Positions 1 through 11,139 of a DNA stretch of 64,000 bases are shown here, piece after piece. The stretch is taken from positions 142,002-206,001 of the forward strand of contig VTPC01090542.1 in NCBI GenBank assembly GCA_011009095.1. Reading direction: 5' to 3'. Numbering within the stretch: position 1 is the first letter of the stretch; each line of letters begins with the position of its first letter. A program made the translations under genes and the position numbers. The notes beneath the pieces are model-generated. The model worked only from the letters and a program-made list of their open reading frames with translations, had not been told where the DNA came from and did not search any database. Source of the stretch: Ignelater luminosus (Eukaryota; Arthropoda; Insecta; Coleoptera; Elateridae).

Positions 1-419
1 ATTTACTTAAACTGTGAGAAATAATAATTAATTTACTTTACAAGGATAAAAATGCGTTTAGGTGCGCAACGAATCTGCTAAGCGACTGCATGTTAAGTCA
101 ACCTTGCTGTAGTCATCTTGGTTTTTGTTTGTTTTTTTAATTTTTTATTTATTGATACATCAGAATTTAGCTTTGTTTTTATAATAAATGATAGCGATGC
201 ATTTTCATTGGATTGATTATAAAATGTAATAAAACCATTTGATAGTTTTCACTTTTCAATTTTATTTTTGCTTTACAATTTATTGACTATATTAATCACA
301 TTATAAATAAAAATGACTTCACATTTACATTAAATCATCAATAATGCCAAACAAATCCCATTTTGATTGTTTCTTTTGTTAGAAACAAAATTTAACATAA
401 TATCAACAGTATCTACAAC
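1..419. other. AT-rich intergenic DNA and 3' flank of the first small cuticle-type gene
   Basis: No coding pattern is seen. The part next to position 420 must hold the 3'UTR of the minus-strand gene that ends there. TTTATT words near 250-265 and 305 are possible poly(A) signals (AATAAA on the minus strand). Confidence 0.5.
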
Positions 420-734
420 TTATAAATAATAAGCATAAGGTGCGGCGTAGGTGGCATAAGCATAAGGTGCTGCATATGCATAATTAGCAGTGTATGCTAT
501 TGGTGCAGCATATGTAGAGTAAGCTAAGGGGGTTGCAACGAGTCCTGTTTTGACGGTATCAGCTGGGGTTCCAATATTGGTGGAATAAGCAGTAAGGGAT
601 GCCAAGAGTCCCGGTTTAGCTTCAGCTGCTGCGAAAGCTAAAATAGCGACAAAAACCAACTGAAAAGAAACAGAAATATTCACTATACCATTTTATTTTT
701 TTAAACAGAAACCTAAACTTACTAATTTAAACAT
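420..734 (-). CDS. Small secreted Ala/Tyr-rich cuticle-type protein (member 1), two exons
   Basis: Exons are 723-734 (ATG, encoding MFKL) and 420-659. The 63-bp phase-0 intron has a GTAAGT donor and a TTTTCAG acceptor. The 83-aa product begins MFKLLVFVAILAFAAAEA, a clear signal peptide with likely cleavage after the Ala run. The mature part starts KPGLL and becomes Ala/Tyr/Pro-rich, with repeated AYA and YAAPYAY words up to the end. Such low-complexity Ala-Tyr-Pro chains are typical of arthropod cuticle proteins outside the chitin-binding R&R class, and no R&R motif is present. It lacks the PAPxPKPQ core of the other members, so it is the most divergent one. The start is set by the shared 12-nt first exon. 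A neuropeptide-like precursor is an alternative but is less likely, as there are no dibasic sites. Confidence 0.85.
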
Positions 735-794
735 TTTGAAGGTGTTTGCTTAAATTTACTTTTGCAACTTGCAAATATTTTGGTTTTGATCGGC

Positions 795-801
795 TTTTAT
801 A
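795..801 (-). promoter_or_regulatory. TATA box of member 1
   Basis: TATAAAA on the minus strand, about 60 bp upstream of the ATG at 734. No copy of the ATCATTTGAT start-site block seen in the other members is found below it. Confidence 0.6.
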
Positions 802-834
802 ACCCAATATTCATTTGGTTTTTCCACAGAATGA

Positions 835-1959
835 TAAAATCGTGTAGACAATCCTATTTTACTTAAAATAATTGTGAAACTGTAAATGACTTTGATGGCT
901 TTTAAAATTATTAAAAATTTTTCATTTTGAAAACAATTTTGAAAAATACTTTTCTAAGGACGTTTTAAATATGTTTATTTAGGTTAGTTTAGGCTAACAA
1001 AAGTTACGTAACTGCATCCGATATAACCTTTAATTAATACCTTTTTTCATTTCTATGAATATCCATTAAATTTTAAAAACGTAGGCCAATAAAGCGGGTG
1101 TGGTCGCCCATACCCATCAAGGTCGGACACACAGACTTGTTTTTAATGTTTCAGGAAATTCGAGAAAAATCAAGTGCAAGGTTACTGATGGCGACACAAA
1201 TGTTCATTGTTTAAATCATTAAATTATGATAATACATAGACATTTAGCAGATTTATTGTATATTTGCATGACAGAATAATATTTATATTTGCAAAAATAT
1301 TCCACATGTTAATAATAGAATGTGTTTGTTTACCATGTAATAGGGCAAAGTATTTGCGATCTAAATACGCAAACATTTTAATTCCTTCGACTACCGTTTT
1401 GTTGTTGTTGTTGCCAAAACGAAATGGAATTTGGAAACTTCATTTCATAAAAACGAAAGCAAAATTGAATTTTAAATGCACACACGTTCTAAGGTACATT
1501 TATTACCGTTATTACACTTGATTGTTGCTTTATGTTAATTAGTTGAAATTCTGTACGTGTTACTGCATTGTATAAGTTGAACGTGTCTTGTTTGTAACAA
1601 AAAATGCATTTTTTAAGTAACATTTGAAGATTAACAACGTTTGAAATTTCATTGTGAGAAATTGTGTACATTGCATGATGCAATACAAGTTGTTTTAAAA
1701 AACTTTTATATAGTTGATGCAGCGTTTTGTTTATAATTCATATCTCTTGGTAGTTTCGGTATTTTGCTTTTTTTTGGGTCGAACATCCCCAATTTCACAT
1801 TTTGCCGAAAAATCATATTAAGTTAGACGTTAGAATTGTAGGGCATTGATTATAATTTATTACCGTCAGCTAAAAACGAGATCAGTCAAAAATAAGCACA
1901 TTTCGAGGTGTACATACCAAACGATATACATTAAACAGATCTATCTGATATTAAACAAT
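835..1959. other. AT-rich intergenic DNA, nothing recognised
   Basis: No gene, inverted repeat or transposase pattern is seen. A short (GTT)n run lies near 1400-1413. The ORFs at 1264-1521 (+) and 1489-1683 (-) are low-complexity chance frames. Confidence 0.5.
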
Positions 1960-3160
1960 TTCATCTTTCCACATACGTCTTAGTCTTCCTCTACCTGTTT
2001 CCCCAAGCTGCTTGTGTCAAAAATCTTTGTTGCTGCTCGATCATCTCGCATTCTCAATAAATGCTTGAACTTGCTCAGTTGTCTTTCTTCAATTTTCTTC
2101 TAAGGGTATAATTTTCAGTTATTTTCTTATCACTTTATTTTTTTATTTTGTTTCTTCTAGTTTTGTTTATTATTGTCTTAAGAATCTCATTTCCGTAGAC
2201 CTGGATATGTTTCTCGTTTTGTTATTAAGTGTCCAGTTTTAACATTCATAATTGCTATTACTGGAATCGCCACTTTCTTAAAGATTTCAATTTGAACAAA
2301 TTCTGAACTTTTTGCTTTGCTAGGAAGGTTGATCTTATCATCCTAAACAATGTACTTACCACCTCAGTTTTGTTTTCTTAATTTTGTTAGTCTACAGCTG
2401 AACCTAAATTATTATTGTATCTTTCTACCTGCTCAAGACTTATTTGCTTTGTTTCATTGTTGTGATTTTTTTTTTTGGAAAATGTGTCAATTATCCATAT
2501 CTGTTAGTCATCTGGTACCTTCTTGCATTACCATAATGCCTCAATACCCTTATGCAAATTTCACTAGATGTTATCAATTCCAACGGCCTTTTTACTTTTT
2601 AAAACTTTTTGCATTTTCTTCAACTTCTTTCAATATAAGGCTTTCTACAGTGTTTTCTTCTTTACCTTCTGTTTTAATGTTGGTAAGCAATCCTCATCAA
2701 AAGAGTCTTCTTTGTTAGAGGGCTCAAAATTAGCCCCGAATTATGACTTAACTAATTAGAATATTTTTTTAATTTTCTTTACTTAGTTATTTTTTTTCTG
2801 TATTCTATTTTCAGATTTCTGGAACTTTTTGATACTTACTTTGACATTTAACCCCCACGTCTTTCATCTTGAGCAATTTTTCTCAGTTTGCTCTGTATGA
2901 ATCTTTCTTCTTCATGTTATCGTTTATATAAATTCTATTGTTACAATTTATCCGCCTGGCTTTGTTTTGCAATATTTTTATTTTATGTGCAGTCCTTGAT
3001 AAACGTATTAGGCAGGTTTTTGTCCTCATCGCTTTTGTTTGCTCATCTACACCCACCTCAGGGTCTTGCACTGTTATGCTATTTAAAATCTCTTTCGAGT
3101 ACTTCTAATATACGTTTGATATTCTCAGTTTTTTTTCAGTTTTAGATTTCTCTTTTTTAT
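1960..3160 (-). pseudogene. Decayed non-LTR retrotransposon (LINE) remnant
   Basis: Read on the minus strand from 3160 downward, broken frames give pieces in the order found in insect LINEs. The words 'RIYINDN' and 'RFIQSKLRKIAQDER' (about 2860-2950) resemble the linker before the reverse transcriptase domain. Near 2570-2620, 'KAVGIDNI' matches the first RT motif (usually KAxGxDxIP). Near 2000-2060, 'RMRDDRAATKIF' followed by 'GRGRLRRMWKDEI' matches the C-terminal tail found after RT in many insect LINEs. The frame is broken by many stops and shifts, and the YxDD region is not recognisable. Clade not assigned; an RTE-like element is my best guess. Confidence 0.55.
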
Positions 3161-5599
3161 TCTCTTATTTTATTGTTCAACCTCATTATTTGATCTGTTT
3201 ATTTTCAATCTTTTTACCTCTATGTTAGACCTGGCAGCATATCCAAAACTTTGTCCAATTCGGATTGTAAAACAGAGCATTATTAAGTCGAGAGATTATT
3301 GTATAATTTACTCATCCTACGTGGAAAAAGGGTTTGCTTCATGTGAAGCAAAGAATCAAAATTTATTAAAGTACAATTTAGAGATCAAGCCTGTTTTGCA
3401 GAAAATTCAATTAAATGGTTCCAAATCACAACGAAGTATCTGCTAGAATTGCAAGCACCTCTTAGATAATGCTGTGAACGAAAGTTATTCTAATATAGTC
3501 TTACATTAGTGGCTGAAGTATAGAACGATGAAAGGTCAGAAAATTCCAAGGTTTTGTTTTTCTGAAACTGTTAAATTGATTGAGTCTAAAGAAGTAACAA
3601 AAAGTAGTTTAACATAAAAGATCTAATTCGAGCAACTGATCTTTCAAATTTAATCCTTCCTATACAACTTGAGTAATGATGACTACAATCATTAAAACCA
3701 TAAGGATCAGACTCAATTGCATTACCATAGCGTTTTTCCACATTTCTATATAAGACAAATACTGAGAATCAACCAAGAAAAGGAGGAATAAGAGTACTTG
3801 GAGCTCTATTTTTTATTACTTGGCATGATGATTTCTTAGACCCTTTAGAACAATCCGAGTCGCGGAGCCAAAGATTTAAGCTCTTAGAATTTAAGATGCT
3901 AGCTATTCCAAAATGCAACAAACTTTTTCCTAGTTTTGCATATTTGAACCAATTCTAGTCGCTGTGGTGTCAAAGTGTACTAATTTTTATATGAGCAAAA
4001 CGAATTCGCACAGTACAATGAGCTAAAAGTATGATAAGTGGTAGTTTCTGATGTAATTCGCTTTCAAAGAAATATAGCGCAAATAAGTATGTTTTTACTT
4101 TGCTGCATAAAACTAGTGTTAACCTCAGTAGAATGTATAAAGTACTCTGTTATTAAAATAAAGAATGTATCCTAGGTAAACTTTGACTTGTAGACATAAA
4201 AGGAGAATGATTGTACACATTAGTTATCACCCAAGAGCTTAGTCATAGCAAACCGCAAAAAAAAACTATAAAATCAGAAATGTACAGAAAACAAACAATT
4301 TTGCTGCTAACATAGTATTAAGCAAAGTGTAGTAAAGGATTCGACTACAGCCAACTACTTTCCTAGAATAGAGAACTTCTTCCATGTTGTACATTTTTTC
4401 AATTTTTGACCACACTGGTTTGAACAAGTCGCTGTTTTGTTGCACACTTTGCCGCCCTGATAGACAATTTGCAGTGCATGTTGTTGAAACACGGGCAATA
4501 TTCAAAGCAGAAACTACGCCAATCTATTTAAGTTTAAGAAAAAGTATTTTCGTATACTCGTCAACGATAGTACGTACATCAGAAGTGCAAATTGTTCAAG
4601 ACCATTCATCGTTTTTTTGAAGAGTTCCAAAAGAGAAAAGTATGTTTCAAGAAAATCAGACGTAACTTCTAGATAAGACATCCGTGTTTCAAATTATTTT
4701 GGTCATGGAGGTCAAGTAAAATGTGGTGACTTGAAATAGTGGAAGACCAGTAGCAAGATTATTGTTGATAGAGATGGAGTATCTGAATTACTATTTGTAA
4801 GAAAAGAGCAGAAGACAATTCTAGTACTTGAAGCAAATAAGTGAATGCGCACCATAAATATGTAAACTCTTATGTACAATTTCTAACTTTGTCGGCCGTA
4901 TGTACCCCGTCATCTACACGTTGCGTTGTAGCGTTTACAAATTAGGCTAGACTTACAATCACTAGCAAAATTATGGTCTGCTAGATCACATATTTTGTGC
5001 TACAAACGTGAGAAAACTATTTATGTGTGGGCAGCTTAAAATTTCTCGTGATTATTCGAATTTTTTAAATAATTTGTAAAAGAAAAGCTTTTTTTCTAAA
5101 AATAATTAAAGATGGTCATCCACAAAGATGATAAAATTATTTTGCCTGAGACCATAGACTCTTCACTTGCTGGAAGACATTGCGCACTAGAAGAAGTCAA
5201 CGGAAGAATCATTTTCCACGCCGAGGGCATGATTACTGGAACAGATAGCAAACGTCGTTACATTGGTACTCACCTATATCAGCTGTTGGTGAAGAACAAT
5301 CACAGGCGCTATGGGTCTTCTACTGCTTTACGAACTGTGACACCACATCTTTCTTGAATGCCAAAATACAAAAAATACTTGTTGAAAAATGCTTAGAGGC
5401 TTTTGCTCAACTAAAAATGATCTGCTACAGTTCCTGTCTTCAAAACACCTTTCTTTGCACACTGTTGTGTATTGTCTTTACAGCAGCTACATGAGTCAGA
5501 GAGCAGTGTCAAGATATTTGTTATATAGAACTATTTGCTTTTTACACATTTTTGATTTTATTTTTCACAGTTTGGCTATAACGATGACACCTGGACAAT
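3161..5599. other. Intergenic stretch with unassigned, possibly degraded coding fragments
   Basis: Nothing is firmly recognised. Two plus-strand reading frames look more protein-like than chance: 3222-3446 (74 aa) and 5112-5357 (81 aa, annotated separately). Short frames at 4266-4620 overlap on both strands and are not convincing. Confidence 0.4.
5112..5357 (+). CDS. Unrecognised 81-aa frame, probably a gene or transposon fragment
   Basis: The frame opens MVIHKDDKIILPETIDSS and continues through 'GRHCALEEVNGRIIFHAEG' and 'THLYQLLVKNNHRRYGSS'. It has mixed charged, aromatic and small residues and is not low complexity, unlike the surrounding AT-rich frames. No signal peptide, membrane segment or domain motif is recognised. 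There is no TATA box or neighbour of related kind. It may be the remnant of a larger mobile-element ORF, because LINE sequence begins about 240 bp downstream on the other strand. Function unknown. Confidence 0.25.
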   Translation: MVIHKDDKIILPETIDSSLAGRHCALEEVNGRIIFHAEGMITGTDSKRRYIGTHLYQLLVKNNHRRYGSSTALRTVTPHLS

Positions 5600-6490
5600 A
5601 GTTGATGTCTACAATTATTCTCTTTTTATTTCTACATGCCAAAGGGTGGCTAGGATTCATCTTGTAGCGAAGTATACGCATTACATATTTTTTCAAATAT
5701 CCTTTATTGGATATGGATAGTTCAACCTTACATAAAATATAATTTAAAGTATTACTAATAATAACAAAAAACGTATTAAAATAAAATAAGAGCGACGAGT
5801 GCGAGTTTACCAAGCCCGAGCGTTTTTTTAGTCGTTTTAGTCTTTTTGATTTCTGGGTGCTTGATGGCATATTCTTGAATTACTTCATTTATCAGTAGGC
5901 GTGCGTAGGAATTTATTCTGACTTTGTTGTATGACGTCTCGATTTGATTGCTTAGTACAGCCCCATATCTGGATTTCGTACGTCCAAATCGGTTTGATGA
6001 TAGATTGATACATTTATTTTTTAGAGTGGCGTCCAATCAACCAGTACCTATATCTGACAATTTTGATTTTGATTTAATCTGCTTTTTGACTAACATTATG
6101 TTTCCAGTTAAACCTATTATCCACGTGAAGGCCAAGCTATTTTGCTGATTTTGCCTTGGGTATTTGAATCCCACTGAGATATTTAGAGATGTTGCCATTT
6201 TGCTGACGTAACGTATAAGTAACATGAGCTGATTTCAATTTGTTAAGTTTAATTTTCTAGTCCAGGGTCCATCTGCTTACTTTGTCAAGAGCGTGTTGTA
6301 GATTTTCAACTGTTCTAAGCTTGGAATGGATTGCTGACATTATTGCAGTATCATCAGTGAAGGTACCTGTGAACGTTTCTTTTATTGTGGGAATGTCAGC
6401 AGTGTAGAGTAAATAGGGGAAGAGTGTGAGAACACTTACTTGCGGTACTCATGCCTGGTTTGTGTACTAGAAGCTTGAGTATATCTCTTC
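5600..6490 (-). pseudogene. Jockey-like LINE reverse transcriptase, 3' part, decayed
   Basis: Read from 6490 downward, the minus strand gives the ordered RT signature of Jockey-clade LINEs. It starts with a remnant of the 'VPQGSVLxPxLY' box followed by 'LYTADIPTIKETF'. Next comes 'FTDDTAIMSAI', the YxDD catalytic box with FTDD in place of the usual FADD. Then 'KIKLNKLKSAHVTYTLR', 'LGLHVD' (the usual YLGLxLD box), 'YWLIGRHSK', and finally 'SIIKPIWTYEIQIWGC'. Several stops and one or two frameshifts interrupt it, so it is not functional. The 5' half of the element (endonuclease and early RT) is absent to the right, so the copy is 5'-truncated, as LINE insertions usually are. This is the best-preserved LINE piece in the window. 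Confidence 0.75.
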
Positions 6491-7028
6491 ATGTGCAACT
6501 CAGAATTATTTCCAGATAGATAATATTGAATTTGAGCAAAATATCAAATTTCAATTAACAAACAAATGCAGCCAAAATCAAGATATAACTTTTTAATCAA
6601 TTCAAACTGTAGAATTTCTTATATTTGATTTTACAGCCTTTAGAAGATATTCCTTTATAGTACTTAGACTGTTTTATTTCCTTCGTGAAATTAAACTTAA
6701 AACATAATTTTGGCCCAGTCAAAGGTTTACCATATCTTCTAGTTTAGCCAATAAATTAGGTGCTGATCTAATTGATTTAATGATTTTACCACAGGAAACT
6801 ATGCCAATGTTAGAAATCAGACTTCTACATTAAGAATAACACAATAATGGAATAGCTTGTCTTGATAAAATATTTTTTATTATAAGCATAATAGAAATAA
6901 GCCTCAAAAGCTTTACACACTGCCTTTAATGAAAATCTACACAAAATATAAAATTTTTCAAATTATTCTCATAATATTCTCGTCTCACCAGACGAAGCTG
7001 TTTTATTTTTTAACTTTTTTAAATTATT
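6491..7028. other. AT-rich intergenic DNA and 3' flank of member 2
   Basis: No gene is recognised. The part adjoining 7029 should contain the 3'UTR of the minus-strand gene beginning at 7657. Confidence 0.5.
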
Positions 7029-7657
7029 TTAAACGACAACGTATCCACCATAATGATGTACAGGATGATGTACAGGATGATGTACTACGCTGTAGGCTAC
7101 TGGGGAAACTACTGCAGCATGGTGGGCAGCTACATATCCGTTGCTGTATACAGAATGTACTACTGGTACTGCAGCTGCAGAAACTACCACATCGGGTTCG
7201 GGTTTAGGTGCAGGGGCTGCTACAGCGAAAGCCAAAATGGCGGCAAAGATGAACTGTAAAATTAGATAAAGTTAATAAGTAATCACATTATTAAAATGTT
7301 TTGACGTCAATTCTTGGAATTAAGAATGAATTAGAATATTAATAATGATAGCGTCTTATTTTTGGGTTTTAAATGTCAAAGAACCACGCTTTATTTTTAA
7401 ATGTATTTACAATTATGTAATAAATAAGTAGACTCATTTAAATTTTAATAATTCTAATTTATTCAGAACATGTGATACTAATATATGCTGTAATTCAAAA
7501 TTGTTAGTAAAAAAACAAATATTTTGAATTCAAGAATTAGAATTACATAATAATGTAAATGAGCAGCATTGATAATGAAGAATTTTTAAACTACAGATCT
7601 TCAATTATTATTAGCGGAAGATTAAATTAGTACTTAGTTACATACCAATTTGAACAT
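7029..7657 (-). CDS. Small secreted Val/His-rich cuticle-type protein (member 2), two exons
   Basis: Exons are 7646-7657 (MFKL) and 7029-7253, with a 392-bp phase-0 intron (donor GTATGT, acceptor TTTACAG). The product is 78 aa. The signal peptide is MFKLFIFAAILAFAVA, followed by APAPKPEPD, a Val/Ala-rich middle and a His/Val/Tyr-rich end (VVHHPVHHPVHHYGGYVVV). The HHPV repeat is unique within the family. Histidines in cuticle proteins can be cross-linked by oxidised catechols during sclerotisation, so a structural role is plausible (inference). The TATA box, start-site block and a GGGAGGAG block lie upstream. Opposite-strand frames over the same bases are shadows of this repetitive sequence. 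Confidence 0.87.
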
Positions 7658-7685
7658 TTTTGAAGATTATTTGATTTAGTACAGA

Positions 7686-7792
7686 AATCAACTGATTTTG
7701 GGTGGATTTGCGTGGAGCTTTTATACCCTAAAATACAATGATTTCGTCATTTATTTGTTATGCTAATTCTATATTTTATTGAAGGGAGGAGT
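7686..7792 (-). promoter_or_regulatory. Promoter of member 2: start-site block, TATA box, GGGAGG block
   Basis: On the minus strand, read in transcription order: ACTCCTCCCTT (7782-7792), TATAAAA (7719-7725) and AATCAGTTGATT (7686-7697, a variant of the family's ATCATTTGAT block), about 30 bp below the TATA box where the transcription start is expected. Confidence 0.6.
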
Positions 7793-9141
7793 TGACAAAA
7801 TCCGCCTAATTACCATTATCGGTAGATATTCTAGAACATTTACAGGTTTTTTTGCTGTTTTGATAAGGTTTTTTTATAAAGGTATTTTTATTTTTAATGA
7901 CGTATTCTAATTTCTAAAACAGAAGATAAAATTTAAATTAACCTTTTATTAGGTTCTATTCGTCTTTGATTTAAATTATAGTGTGATATGAACATAACTA
8001 TTACATGCAGGATGAATAAAAAATATGCAACATAATTTAATGGTGGTCAAAAGGGATTATTAAGCAAATAATGTAAAAAAATGGTAATGATTAATGAAAA
8101 AAATCACTAAGCACTTGTTAAGTGTATAATGCGCTACTAATACTATGTGGTTGTTGTGGGTGGTGTGGTAATCCTCTCTATTCTCAAACTACAAGTGTTG
8201 ATCAGAAATTTTTTATTTGATTTGAAGATAAAACAATTTGTTTTAAGTAGTAAATACGAATGTAAGTCTTTAATCCTGTTGTTATATGAACTTTTTACAA
8301 TGTTCAATAATAAACCTTAACTTACTCATTTGTAGGCATGGTCTTGCCTGTTAAAACCTGTGAATATATTTAAATTTTACATATACTATGCAGTAGCGTT
8401 TCTTTAAAGCATCGAAAAATATATAGACAAATTTTCTGTTTTTGCTAGAGTTACTGAATCTCAATATAGTAAACTAAATAAGAGGTGAGTTTTTTTCAAA
8501 CTTTTATTAATATTATCTAAGCTGAATCTTCAGTTGACTATTTCATACGTACTGCATTACGAGTAAACACAGAAACCTTAATTGAAAATATTTTAACCAA
8601 ACAGAATAATTGTCTTGGTATCGGCCAAGTGATGCAACTGTGATGAGACCTATCACACATATAATGTATACTTTGCATAGTGTAAACGCCATAAACCGAT
8701 TGAAGCCATACTGGACCTATGTGAGTTTGAGCCTGGAAAATCTGGTAGAAACCATTCGGGTCGGGAATCAAATTTACGGGGTTAAATGACCTAATCAGTC
8801 GATGCCCAAATTGAAAGAAGCGGACAAAAAGCAAACAAATGGCTTTTGTCTATATGTGCTCAGGGCCTACGACAATATTCTTTATACAGTGAAAAATAAA
8901 TTTTTTGAAACCCACAAATATTGAGAAAAGTAAAACAAATGAAAAGATTTTTCATTTCTGAAAATACTACGACCATACATATATATATATACCATACAAA
9001 TACTTACATCTCTCATTTTAGAAATCCACGTTGTTTTTTGAAAACAGTAATGCCCTAAAAATATGTTAAAACTTCAAATGTAGACAAGTTGAATGGCAAC
9101 AAATGCAGACAGTTACCGTATCTGCACTTTCTAAATTAACG
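7793..9141. other. Intergenic DNA, no gene recognised
   Basis: AT-rich, with a short (AT)n run near 8977-8992. A 98-aa minus frame at 8538-8834 matches nothing I know and has no promoter or partner exon; I treat it as chance. Confidence 0.45.
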
Positions 9142-9143
9142 TA

Positions 9144-9344
9144 CAGTCTGCGACACTAGTAACGAGACTCGAGAATGGACTTAAACACAACACAAACTTG
9201 AGAGAACAAGGTTTCATGCCAATAATACGTACGGCGTACGCATTTATCTGCGGCATTATCGATCGGTGGCCTGGAATCTCGTTCTCTCAAGTTTGTGTTG
9301 TGTTTAAGTCCATTTTCGAGTCTCATTCCTATTGTCGCAGACTG
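9144..9344. mobile_element. Foldback MITE of Tc1/mariner type (201 bp)
   Basis: The arms at 9144-9210 and 9278-9344 are near-perfect inverted repeats of 67 bp around a 67-bp loop. The tips read CAGTCTGCGACA, and a TA dinucleotide flanks each end (9142-9143 and 9345-9346), the target duplication of the Tc1/mariner superfamily. No transposase is present, so the element is non-autonomous. A few mismatches between the arms indicate moderate age. The 60-aa frame inside it is a by-product of the repeat. Confidence 0.85.
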
Positions 9345-9492
9345 TACATATCTGAACGATTTATTGCATTTACCTATTAGATGCAGATTGTGTCTGCCTT
9401 TACCGCTTTCTGTGCTCTTATATCCGTACGCAGCGATGAGGTAACCACATTGGTTTGATGTTTTGTCATTTAAAAATATGCAAAGTTATACA

Positions 9493-11135
9493 GTGAAACC
9501 TCTCTCAACGGATATCTCTACATAGGGGACACCTTTATTAAGGACACTCTTCCAAATCGAAGAACGTTGTAATCCATGAGTTTTTCCTCTTCATGGTAGA
9601 CAACGGTAACATGTTTTTCTCATCAAAAACTGTCTATTTTAGAAATCATTTTACCAACATAGTTATTTTCTAAAACATCATTGAAAAATAAAGAAAAAAT
9701 ATAAAAAAAAATTGTTTTTTGCTTAGATTTTGACCCTTAAAAAGATACAGAATAGACGCAATGTTTTCTTAGATAAAACGCCTACTTAATTTTGATTCAG
9801 TTGCATTACTTACGTTGAATGTGTCATAACTATAAGCTGCAACTAGTTTTTTTGCAGCATTTTTGGCAGAAAGGTTCAAATCTAGTACAGGCACTCCAAT
9901 TGTTAGCGTCTAAAATATGCACATTTTGCAATTCATTTTTACTTTAAGATGTAAGAGGCCTAATATTGTTTTTTCTCAAGGATTTTTTTTTATTATTTAT
10001 TAATTGAACACGCTCTGTATAATAATTAATAAATTTGTTTGACAGAAAACTCTAAACTGGATAGTATGGTATGCCATCTTGCATTTACTAAATAACCAAG
10101 TAGAAAGGTAGAAAGAGCACGACAATAATCAATTGTTTGTATGACTCAAAGCATGTAACATTGCAGATTTCTTCTACGCGCATTCGATTCAATTATGTTG
10201 ACAGTCCTACTGATGTCGATATATTTGGAAGAATTTAATTTTAATTGTAATTGTAAATTCTATAGTGTGTAAGCCCAGTGATTTATAGAAAGGTGCATTT
10301 GTGTACGATCATTGGACGTCGTCGCCTTCATAATTTCTTGATCAATTAAAAAATTCACTCTTGAGAATATTTTCTTGAAAGCGGTGCGTTGTCGTAGGAA
10401 AGCAGCACGTTTGCTGTAAGTTTGTTTTGACTGTTGCTCTTTTCTGCTCTTCTTCATCCCAGAAAACAGTTGTCATAATCTTGGCTGCAGGCTTTTATAG
10501 CCCTGAAAAGTTTAAGGTCTTGTGCTTTTACTACATAGACTCCTTTTTTAGACTTATGATACATCTAAGTCTCATTTCTAGTCTTGACTTTTTTGCATAC
10601 TTTTTCAGAAGTTGCTTCTACGTATTGTTCATTGTGAGGATTATCTTCAATGAACTCTCTATCCCACTCATCAGAAACTGCATGGATCTCCTTCTTCTGT
10701 GGGAGATTTTATTATTAAAGTGTTCCAAATGAAGCAGTTTGTTACTAGATTTGCACGAGAATTCTCTTGGTATGTTGTCTCTTCAAATGTTGAAATCCCA
10801 CTGAGCTGAGACTGCGCATAGGTTACATCGAAACATACTTATCTAGAAACGTTTGTTACTATTTTTTATAATAAGGGAGATAAATGACTGAATTCTCTTC
10901 AAGAGAATAAATCCCTCTGTTTGCACAAAGAAAAAAAAATTAAAATTAAAATCGGTTGACCATGTATAGCCCCAGCAAACAACCTTGATCACAATCACAG
11001 CATACACACAAACGCTGTGTAGTACAGTACGAATTTGCGCGCCCAATTAAAGAAATAGCTTTGTTGTTTTTTTTTATAAATTCTTAAATCTGTCTGGGTT
11101 ACCCGAAGATCTAAGTTAACGAGTTTCTACTGTAT
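9493..11135. other. Two pogo/Tigger-like terminal sequences bounding a decayed interval
   Basis: At the left, TACAGTGAAACCTCTCTC and the following 'GGATATCTCT...GGGGACACC' look like the terminal repeat of pogo/Tigger-type elements. At the right, the minus strand reads CAGTAGAAACTCGTTAAC from about 11134 inward, again Tigger-like. The two ends resemble each other only loosely and may belong to two different elements. A mariner-like transposase fragment lies between them. No intact ORF is present. The call rests on recognition of terminal words from memory. Confidence 0.3.
10370..10510 (-). pseudogene. Possible mariner-type transposase fragment
   Basis: Minus-strand frames give 'KIMTTVFWDEE' (about 10495 down to 10450) and, in another frame further on, 'VLLSYDNAP' (about 10410). 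They resemble the mariner words KxMxTVFWD and the second catalytic box LLHDNAP, with His replaced by Tyr. The sequence between the two boxes is missing. Too little remains for a subfamily call. Confidence 0.35.
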
Positions 11136-11139
11136 ACAC

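Noticed and set aside
7053-7259. Plus-strand 68-aa and 92-aa frames rich in Met, Tyr and Cys
   Set aside because: Antisense shadows of the GGATGATGTACA-rich exon of member 2; there is no promoter or signal peptide in that direction.
8538-8834. 98-aa minus-strand frame
   Set aside because: Mixed composition, but no domain, promoter, splice site or family match. Too weak to call a gene.
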